Assembly: GCA_003971905.1 (NCBI GenBank)
Contig: RSEE01000041.1
Span: 248,001 to 312,000, forward strand
DNA: 64,000 bases
Reading direction: 5' to 3'
From: Moniliella sp. 'wahieum'
Taxonomy: Eukaryota; Basidiomycota; Moniliellomycetes; Moniliellales; Moniliellaceae
In this document: positions 56,298 to 64,000 of the stretch, one piece after another
Position numbering within the stretch: position 1 is the first letter of the stretch
Layout: every line of letters starts with the position of its first letter
Program-made: the position numbers and the translations under genes
The notes under the pieces: generated by a model
Databases searched by the model: none
Seen by the model: only the letters and a program-made list of their open reading frames with translations
What the model was told of the DNA's origin: nothing

Positions 56298-57335
56298 TTA
56301 GGACGGAGGTGCATGCGCCCCATGCACACGTACCATCGGTGCCGGCGCCTGCGCGCCAACGGGCCAGGGGTGCATGCCCCACGCAGGCGAATGCGGTGTT
56401 GCGGGCGGCGGGGCAGGGTGGGCATGGCCCGGAGGTGGGTACGCATGGGCGGGCACGTAGCCTTGGTACGTGCCTGGGCCGGGACCGGGGCCAGGCGCCG
56501 GGGCCAAGTACGGTTGAGTAGGAAGGATGGGGTAGCCGTGCACCGGGCTCGGATGCACCGTTTCGTCCCTTCGTACTCGCTTGCCCTGGTCGGGCGCTGC
56601 CGTGCCCGTAGCCCGGCGCTTGCCTGGTTCCTGTGCCTGCGCCGCCGCCACGCCCGGCGACGGTTCCAACGGCGACCCCGGCTCCGAGTCGGGCGCGTTG
56701 CAGATGGATTGAATCAGGTCTTGGCCTTGAGGCGTGGTGACGAGCGGACGCAGTTGGGCGTCGAAAACGTGTAGACCAAGCCGGACGAACTGACAATCAG
56801 CAGCAGCACATGGCTGCCGGTGAGCAGGGCAAGTTCGTACGCCTGTGCACGCGAGTCAAGCCACGTTGAGCGAGGCGGAGTGGCAGTGGCAGTGGCAGGG
56901 AAGTGGCAGTGTTAGTACACACCCGACCTGCAGGAAAACCGGAACCTAGGCCAGAACGTGGACGTACCTTTTTCATCAGACCCCATTTGCGCTTGCTAAA
57001 GGCAATGTGGCGCTTGGTATCGTCCTCAATAAAAGCCATCGTGATCGGGCGGCGACCAGTGGCCTTGTCGTCGTCATCATCGTCGTCGTCGTCGACTCTG
57101 GCTCTCTTCCACAACTTCGCTCTCGCCGTCGGCACCACCGGCCTGGGCCGTCTTGCTCGGTGAACGAGGCGCGGCCGGGGCAGAGGGGGCGGTGTCGGCC
57201 GAGGAATCGAGGGCAAGGAGACGGACTTGCTCGTCGGTGGCGGGACGGAGGGTGCCGTAGGGTCTGGTACGCGCCGTCGGGCAAGGGCGTCACTGTGGCG
57301 GGCACTGGGGACGCAGAGGTGGAGGCAGTGGACAT
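56298..57335 (-). CDS. MCM1: MCM1/SRF-type MADS-box transcription factor
   Basis: Homolog of the yeast cell-cycle and mating regulator Mcm1. Start ATG 57335 gives MSTASTSASPVPATVTPLP, then a disordered arm and a poly-Asp run (57067-57096) directly before the MADS box ITMAFIEDDTKRHIAFSKRK then WGLMKK. The intron 56843-56967 (125 bp, GTACGT, perfect TACTAAC, CACAG) splits the box. Exon 2 continues AYELALLTGSHVLLLIVSSS, GLVYTF and the SAM-like region QLRPLVTTPQGQDLIQSICN. The C-terminal tail is Pro/Gly/Tyr-rich and ends VHGAHAPPS. The Trp in SKRKWG is unusual (other members have small or polar residues). One base is missing at GGG 56756-56758, where CCC-AAC should read as CCN-CAA to give STPQLRPLV. 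The poly-Asp junction also shifts frame. Confidence 0.9.
57067..57096. repeat. GTC/ATC trinucleotide run encoding poly-Asp
   Basis: GTCGTCGTCATCATCGTCGTC and onward, nine or ten acidic codons on the minus strand, next to the MADS box. Confidence 0.85.
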
Positions 57336-58236
57336 GGGGTGGTGGGCAGAGGGAGCGGGCCAGGGCGTGGGGGACGGCGTGGCAGGCAGGGCGTTGTACC
57401 TTGGACGCAGAGATCGACGCTGGGCGCTGGGGCTGCTCCGATTGACTGTGGATGCCTGGCGCGGGCCTGCCTGGGTCGCGTCTGGGGCAGCGTCGATCAT
57501 CGATCATCGCTTCCCGCGTCGGCTGGCGGGGTGCTGGACGAGGGTGCGCCACGGTGGCGCCTGGACGCGCACTGTGCCCCCGTGGCGGGGGGGGGCGGGC
57601 GGCCGACATGCCAGACCATTGATTCATTGGGCATCGAAGACCCCCGCCCAGGCCTCGCGTCCCTCTAGCTGTCCCATGCCAGCGGGCGGCTGGCTGCGCT
57701 GAGTGCGTCCCATGTCACACGCCCCACTGTCACATGTCACATGTCACCCCATCACACTCGCCTGCATTCCCGCCTTCCGCTTCCGGCTGCGCTCTGCACT
57801 CGGCACAGGCCAGCCGCTTCCTCGTTTCCACACGCCCCACTTGCCGTTTCAAGGTTCAACGTTCAAGGCGCGCGGCACGATTCAATGCTGCCGCTTGGGG
57901 GTTTCAATGTTCAGAGCGGCCAGCGCGCACGTGGCAGGCTCGCTGAGCTCAGCCAGCGCTCAGCTCCGTCGGGCTGTCTGCGCACGGCATGCAATCTGCA
58001 TGCGCAGGCCGGCGCTCAGCAGCCCAGCACAGCCGCGCTTACCTCAGCCAGCCGCCCGATGGGCACGGCGGAGCACATGGGCTGACGTCAGCGTGCGTCA
58101 GGTGGGGGCTCGCCGCGCTGGCCTGGGCTGCGGCTGCGCTGCTGGGCCTGGCTGCGTCGCCAGCGCCAGCGCCAGCGCTTCCCTCAGCAGCCCACAGCAA
58201 GTCTCACGCGTGGCTCTTGGGTCTGTGCTGCCATCC
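57336..58236. other. Divergent intergenic region of MCM1 and AP180
   Basis: GC-rich. ATCGATC near 57495, the ACATGT array (57711-57747), AACGTTCAAGG near 57858 and CAGCGCTCAG words near 57950-58020. No gene seen. Confidence 0.5.
57711..57747. repeat. ACATGT+C heptamer array
   Basis: Four CATGTCA units, the last three in exact 7-bp register. Similar single copies at 40126-40162 and 40318-40378. Confidence 0.8.
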
Positions 58237-60966
58237 ATGTCCCAGTCGTACGCTCCGCCCTCCGCTGCCCCCATCGCCATCTGACCCCCCCCCCGCCCGC
58301 CGCCAGCATCGACAAGCACGTCCGCGCCGCCACCACCAAGCCCAACGGGCGTGCGCCCAAGCCCAAGCACATCGACCCCCTCCTCGCCACACCTTCTCCC
58401 GCGACCCCGACTCCGCGACCCGTCCATGCCCTCGCTCCCGTCTCTCCGACCGCGCCCCGAGGTCGCCTTCAAGACGCTCATCGTCATCCACACCCTCGTC
58501 CGCAACGGCGGCGTCGAAGAGGTCCTCTCCAGTCGCCGGGGGCGATTGCGCCCAACAACTCAAGGCCTTGGCCGGCCGCGGCGGGTATGGCGGCGCGTCG
58601 CGCGGGGCCAGTGCGTACGCTTCGTTGGTCCGCAGTTACGCGACCCTACCTAGACGATCGCGGTGCGCGCCTATAAGGAGCTCCATCACGACGTCATCCG
58701 TGTCTCTGACACGGACCGCGCAGGCGCGGGCACCAACCGCTTGCGCAAGCTCACTGTCGACCGGGGCCTACTGCGCGAAATTGGCATTACGCAGAAGAAT
58801 GTGGAAACTCGGTGCTCAATGCTGACGTATGTTGGACGCTGTCCCAGACCCTTTCCTCACGCTGCCCTGACCTCACTCGCCTCACTAACCCTCCCTCTCA
58901 TTTCAGTTCTTCTCGAGGATTGCAAGACCCGCTGGTGATCGTGGCAGCTCAGATGTGCTTCAAGGATGTGCTGGCTGTGTATGCCGGGATCAACGAGGGA
59001 GTGATCAACATGCTCGAACATTACTTTGAAATGGCCAAAACGGATGCTGCTCGTGCCCTCGAGCTGTACCGCCGCTTCGTCAGCCAGACGGAGAAGGTAG
59101 TAAGCTACCTCAACCAATCCCGCCGGGTGTCGCAATCGCTGGGCTTCCAAGTCCCCAAGCTTCGCCATGCGCCCACTGGCCTGGCCACCGCCTTGCAAGA
59201 GTACCTCAACGATCCCAACTTTGAACAGAACCGGCTCGAGTACAAGGAGAGCAAGCGGATTGCCGATGGAGGCCACTTCCCAACCCCCCGCCTAGCAAGC
59301 CCAAGGAAACCCCCAAAGCCGGAGCCAGCACCACCCCCTGCGGCCCCCAAGCCTCCTACAGATAACCAGGCGGTCCAGGATTTCTTTGCCTCCATCGATA
59401 CCAATCCGGCACAGTCGACGTTCGCCGTTCCTCATGATACGTTCACTGATATGTACGGCGGCATGTACGCCCAACCGACCGGCATGGGCGGCATGTACGA
59501 CCCTTCTCTGCAGATGGGCATGCAACCGCAGCCGACCGGCTTTAACCCCTTTGTCCAGCCGATGATGGCGCAGCCCACTGGGTTCATGCCCCCTCAACAA
59601 ACAGGGATGGTACAACCGGCCTTCACCGGAGCTCCCCCGGTGCCTTCGCTGCCGACAAGGCCAGGCGCTACCCCAAACGCAGGCTCTCACCGCTCAGCAA
59701 ACGGGCACCTTCACCCTTTCCGGCCTGGGGCGGTGGGCACGCAACTGCCTGTGGGGGCGCAGGCAACGGGCATGTCCTCGCAACAGCTCCAGCCGCAAGT
59801 GACCGGCTTTGCATTTGGTTCGACGCAGTACCCCCTCACGGCTCAAGCGACGGGGGCCAGTGCCGGGCCCAACCCTGCGCACCTACCTCCTGTGCGTGAT
59901 GGGCGGACCAAGAGTCCGCCGCCTGCGCGTTCGGCCGGTGCGGCCAAGCCGTTGACGGCGCAAAAGACAGGATCGAGGAACCCGTTGCGCCGCCAGGCGG
60001 GCTTCCTTCCCCGCCTCCTTCCCGGCCTACCTTGCCCACCTTATCCGAGCTGGCAGAGCAAGGGGTCACCAACAAGTACGGCCTTGGTGCCGATGGCTGG
60101 GACGGTGCTTCCTCCTCCACCGCTACCCCACCACCGCCCCACCCTCCCAGCCTTCCAGTTTGGCGCCGCAGCCTACCGGTCTGCTGGGCAACGTGGCTAG
60201 TGAATTTACGCGTTCGGGCCAAGCGAATTTACAAGCGCAAGCGACCGGCGCGCCTCCGCCGACCACCCAAGGTTGTCCAACGCAATGGGCTCCTTGTCGC
60301 TCAACACGGCGGTGCTGAGCCAGCCAACGGGAATCGGGAGTGGAGCGAGTCCTGCCGGTGGTCTGGGTACGCCCGGTGGCCTGGGTACGCCCGGCGGCCT
60401 CGCCCCCCAAGCAACCGGTACCGTTCGGCCTTTCAAGCCCGAATCGGCGTTTGGCGCCAGTCTGGCAAGCCAGCCCACGGGGGCTGGCACGGTAGCCAAC
60501 CCTTTGGTGCCAGTAGCGGCTTGTCGGTCCAGACGGGAGCAGGAGCAGGACTGGGCAGTGTGCCAGCTGGCTCGCCCGCCTCGCCGCTCTCTTTGCCGGG
60601 TGTCGGGGGGCAGTCTACCGGGCTGGGGTTGGGGGGGAGTGGGCTGACGGCCCAGCCAACGGGTTTGGGGTCGCAGCTCCTTGGATCGGGAGCGGGAGCG
60701 GGGGTGGGGGCCCAAGCTCCCGCCCTGTCCCCGTCGCAAACGCCTGGATTGGGAAGCAATGGGCTGGCGCCAACGTCTTTGCAAGTGCTAATGGCAGCTT
60801 GTCCCCCTCGCGCCGTTGGCGACGCAAACAACGGGCTTGCCCGGTTCGAGTGTCAAGCCGTTCCAGCCCTCGAGCGCGTTTGGCCAATCGCAGTTCCAGC
60901 CCGGTCCGCTGGGCGCTCAGCCAACGGCGCAGGCGTGCGGGAACCACATTTGGCACGTTGATTTGA
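58237..60966 (+). CDS. AP180/CALM clathrin assembly protein (ANTH domain)
   Basis: Endocytic adaptor linking PtdIns(4,5)P2 membranes to clathrin. Exon 1 is 58237-58247. Intron 1 (58248-58306, 59 bp, GTACGC, CTGAC, CCAG) gives MSQSIDKHVRAATTKPNG with APKPKHIDPLLA. More ANTH text: VAFKTLIVIHTLVRNGGVEE, YASLVRSYATYLDD, RLRKLTVDRGLL, then intron 2 (58827-58906, 80 bp), MCFKDVLAVYAGINEGVINM and EHYFEMAKTDAARALELYRR. After LRHAPTGLATALQEYL comes a 500-residue tail with one EH-binding NPF (GFNPFVQ) and 15 matches to [LIVM]-x-x-[QNTS]-x-T-G. It ends AGTTFGTLI at TGA 60964-60966. Frame slips are frequent in the tail, and at least two lie in the ANTH region near 58400 and 58530. Confidence 0.93.
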
Positions 60967-62067
60967 CCTGGACCAAGATTCAATGGGCTGGCAGGCTGGG
61001 CGCGCTAGGGATCCAGCGTGCATCGGTATCAGCATCTCATTGATCTGAGATCTGAGAATCTGATCTCTGATCTCTGATTCCCCCCTTAGGCCTGAGGCTC
61101 AGGCTTTATTCTCAATCGATTATTCCCTTGACCTGCAGAGGCAAGTTGGATGGATGGTTCAACTAGTCCAATTCATGAAGCATGGCCCTCCCCTTTTCTC
61201 CCTCTGCCCCTCTTTCTTCCCTTGCTGTCTTTCCTCTGTTCCTCTTTTCCCCGGTCCCATGCTCACTGTCCCGGCTGGGCACGGTGGCCGTTTCCCCCCT
61301 GTGGACTGCTATTCCCGGCGGTGTCCCGCTTTCTTGTTCTTATCTTTCCCCCCCCGTGACCGCCCTCTGTTGTGTTGTGTTTTCTCGCCCCTCGCCCCGC
61401 AGCGGGGGTCGGGAGGGAACAGCGACAGTGTGGCATGCCAATGGACCGCCTGCCCCATCGCCGCGTGTGCGCCGTGAAGCATAGAGAGAGCAGCGCTCGG
61501 CCCATCGTTCTGCGCGGGACGATGCGGATGATGTCTGTTGGGTGGGCTTGGATTCAATATTCATCTCCAGACCAGGCGAGGCGCGGGTGGCCGCGAGTGA
61601 AAGCGGCTGGGGCGGCGCTCTTTCACACTGTGCTGGCCACTCGCCCCTCCCAGCGCCAACCGTTCGCCCGCGGGCCAGCGCCAATGTGCGGGGAAAATCA
61701 GCCAGGCAGCACAGCACAGCAGCTGCATGCCACACCCCACTACCACAGCACACCCCCCACCCCCCTGCACATCCCTCACCGGCCACCCACGCACGACGCA
61801 TGACGGCATGACGCACGATACCCACCCCCCACTGCCCCTGTGCCAGCCGCGTCGCCCAGCTGCGCTGCTGGTGCTGCCCCGCCCCGCGCCTGGCACTGGC
61901 GCTGTGCGGCCCACCGCACACGCTGCCCCTGTGCGGGCGGCGGGCAGGGCCAGCGCGGCGGGCGAAGGCAGCCGCAGCCCCGCTCAGCGCAGCCCAGCCC
62001 AACTTCAACTTCCCACCCGGCGCCTCGCACGCCCTCCCCACCACCTCCTCCACCGCCCCATCGCACG
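60967..62067. other. Intergenic
   Basis: AGATCT/TGATCTC heptamer arrays at 61041-61079, CT-rich 61180-61360, and C-rich DNA upstream of the YPP1 start. No gene seen. Confidence 0.55.
61041..61079. repeat. GATCTGA / TGATCTC heptamer arrays
   Basis: Two GATCTGA units followed by two TGATCTC units, all at 7-bp spacing, 75 bp after the AP180 stop. Confidence 0.8.
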
Positions 62068-64000
62068 ATGCTGCGCGGCCACAAGGGAGACACGTATGCG
62101 CGCGACCTGCAGGACGCCCGCATGCGTGGCGCCTGGGACGCCCCCGCCTCCCCCCCCGCCGCCAAGCACTCCAAGCTGGGCAAGCCCAAGCCCAAGGCCG
62201 AGTTTGCTGTTGCGCCGTCTCCCACCTCGCGCGTAAGCTCTCCAAGCCACAGCGGGGGCGTAGGCGACGTTGCCTCGGCCGAGTTTGAGCTGCGCGCGTT
62301 CCTGCGTGCGTACTGGGACGAGGTGGGCTGGAACGCCCGCAGCCACGCCTCGGACTTTGCCCGCCCCGCCCATGTTGGCCACACTGCCTTCCCCCCGCCC
62401 GTGCCGCAGTCGGGATCGGGCGCGACCTGGGGCAGCGACAAGTACGCTGGCATCCTGTCCAACCTCGATGGGCTGTACAAGCGCCAGCACCGAGGCCCAG
62501 AAGAACTCGATCCTGCCCATCCTCGCCTACGCCCTGCTGCATGCCGGCCGCGAGGAGGAGGCAGTGATGGTGCTGCACGATGCGCATTTCATCGAGTCGC
62601 TCTCGATTGAGGAGATGCGATCGACGAGTCACAGCGGCGACTATGACGTAGTGTTGGTCATCTTGGGCTTTGTCGTGTACGGCATGGCCAACGAGCGCTT
62701 GCACCACGCGGACCCCAAGGCAGGCTATGCGCCTTTGCATTTGCCGGGTACGCACGTGCGATTGACTTGTACGACGGGGTGCGGGGCACGCTCAAGGGCA
62801 GCACGCCCGACGAGATGGACCGGTGGGGCGCATTGGCACTGTACCGCAACGCGCTCCTGAGCGTTCGCGAAGGCGACACGATCCTCGCGCTCAATGCGTG
62901 CGTGCGTACCAGACCCATGCTACCCGCTGGCCGCCCTCGTTTGTCCCAACGGAGCGCGCGGTGATTTACCGTACCTACCTCGAAGTACTCAACCGGTCCG
63001 TTGTCCAGCGCGCATACCAGCCTCCGCTCTCACGCCCGAACCGGGCCAACACGACCCTCGCTCGCAGATCTACCAGATCAAGGTCCTGCAGACGGTCGCG
63101 GCGCGCGTGCCCATTATCAGTGGTGTCAGTGGCGAGAAGGGGGCGCCAATTCCCGTTCGGCCCGGCTCCACCGCTCGCTCGGTCATCAGCCGCACCGTTT
63201 CCTCGTCGTCCCCGCCGGAGCAGCAGCATGCGTCCTGGTTCCTTGGTCTGGGGCGACGAGGTGTACACGGTCAGCGCGGCCCTTTCGCCCATCCTCGCCC
63301 GCTCCAGCGATTTCCCTCGCGCCGGCCAAAACCAATTTGCTCATGCTGGAATTGGCCGATGCCCTGATGACGTCGTGGAAACTCAATGGGCAAGAAGGCG
63401 GACTGGTCGCGGACGACCTGGTGCAAGTACGTATCGTATCCTTCCCCCTACCCCTCGCATCGAATCCCCCCCTCCTTCCTCCCCTCTCTTTCTCCCCCCC
63501 CCCCCCCCCCCACTATCGTCCTGAATACTAACGTCATTCCAGACCTTGTACGTGATGACACGGATGACGTTTGACTCGCACCTCATCACCCGTAGTCTGA
63601 TGGAGGCGCTCACTGTGGCGGAGCAGTACGAGGAGGCGGAACGTGCGCTTGGTCTGTACGTTGAGCTGGTGAACAAGGCGCGCGAGGCGGCGGAGGCCGA
63701 GCGCAAGAATGCGCGCAAACAGAGGAAGATGCCCAGTCGGAAGCCTCGGCCGCGTCGGCCAACAAATTTGACGATCACGACGATAGCGAAACGTATGCGC
63801 GTTCGTTGCTGTTTGGGGCACGGCTACTGGGCAAGGGATGGGTAAGCACCGCGAAGCGACGAGTTGGCTCGCCAGGCCTTGGCCATGGTGGAGACCGACG
63901 CTGAGGTTGCTACCCCCCCCGAGGATGCCGACCAGGAAGAGAAGCAAGCTCATGCGGAGCTCCTGGCGTACATTCAGCGTGGCGCCGGGATTGCGCGCAG
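62068..64000 (+). CDS. Ypp1/TTC7 TPR protein, 3' end missing
   Basis: Scaffold of the plasma-membrane phosphatidylinositol 4-kinase complex (Stt4-Efr3-Ypp1). ATG 62068 gives MLRGHKGDTYARDLQDARMR then GAWDA, like the family N-terminus. Later: FELRAFLRAYWDEVGW, DKYAGILSNLDGLYKRQH, SILPILAYALLHAGREEEAV, YAIDLYDGVRGTLKG with ALALYRNALLSVREGDTI, WPPSFVPTERAVIYRTYLEV, TNLLMLELADALMTSWKLNG and EQYEEAERALGLYVELVNKA. An intron at 63427-63542 (116 bp) has donor GTACGT, a perfect TACTAAC and acceptor CCAG; it contains an 18-C run. Acidic-linker and TYARSLLFGARLLGKGW text continue to the window edge (LLAYIQRGAGIAR). Frame slips occur at about every 300 bp. The assignment rests on TTC7/Ypp1 motif memory. 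Confidence 0.82.
63494..63511. repeat. 18-C homopolymer inside intron
   Basis: Eighteen consecutive C residues between donor and branch site of the YPP1 intron. Confidence 0.95.

Noticed and set aside
1-64000. Transposons, LTR elements or viral relics
   Set aside because: No reverse transcriptase, integrase, transposase or capsid-like text was recognised in any frame, and no long terminal repeats were seen.

Overview
The window is nuclear DNA of a fungus. The genes are dense and the introns short (about 45-190 bp), with GTRNGT donors, YAG acceptors and clear CTAAC/CTGAC/TACTAAC branch sites. The protein set fits Basidiomycota: a macrophage-activating-glycoprotein-like wall protein, HSF, MADS, GAL4-type and bZIP regulators, PPT1, pirin and Ypp1. 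Introns are few per gene, which suggests an intron-poor lineage such as Ustilaginomycotina, but I cannot place the species. No bacterial, viral or transposon coding sequence was recognised.

Layout. 1-101 is the 3' end of a gene. 2.4-4.1 kb (-) is a C2H2 factor with a TATA box. 5.2-5.8 kb (+) is an unknown ORF. 8.6-10.4 kb (-) is palmitoyl-protein thioesterase, apparently followed by a membrane domain. 11.2-16.1 kb (-) is a very large coiled-coil protein, and 16.8-17.3 kb (-) is ribosomal protein eS26. 18.8-21.7 kb (+) is a Ser/Pro-rich protein. 22.3-23.6 kb (-) is RAD23 and 24.2-25.2 kb (+) is pirin. 27.8-28.8 kb (+) is an HSF-type factor. 29.2-30.9 kb (-) is a COX18/OXA1-type insertase, divergent from an EAF-type elongation factor at 31.3-32.7 kb (+). 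33.5-36.2 kb (-) is a Zn2Cys6 factor and 38.2-39.5 kb (-) a secreted glycoprotein. 43.0-43.4 kb (+) is a small unknown protein. 44.5-46.1 kb (-) is the Mediator kinase CDK8/SSN3, 46.3-46.9 kb (+) MsrB, 47.1-48.4 kb (-) RRP7 and 48.8-50.3 kb (+) AP-1 mu. 51.8-52.9 kb (+) is a basic protein with a securin-like motif. 54.0-55.6 kb (+) is a GCN4-like bZIP with a leader full of uORFs. 56.0 kb is an intron-bearing tRNA. 56.3-57.3 kb (-) is an MCM1-type MADS factor, 58.2-61.0 kb (+) AP180/CALM, and 62.1 kb to the end (+) Ypp1/TTC7.

Two properties run through the whole window. First, nearly every gene, including ones expected to be essential (eS26, MCM1-type factor, AP-1 mu, RRP7), is interrupted by 1-2 nt frameshifts, often at homopolymers. 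This reads as residual assembly error rather than gene death, so CDS limits below are outer limits and many lie across more than one frame. Second, the intergenic DNA is seeded with short tandem arrays of heptamers built as a palindromic hexamer plus one base (AAGCTT+C, AACGTT+G, ATCGAT+C, ATGCAT+C, AGATCT+G, ACATGT+C, ACCGGT+C, AGGCCT+T, AGCGCT+C). None lies in a coding exon I could identify.

The genes do not form one pathway. Vesicle and plasma-membrane traffic is well represented (AP-1 mu, AP180, Ypp1), as is RNA polymerase II control (CDK8, EAF and six DNA-binding factors).
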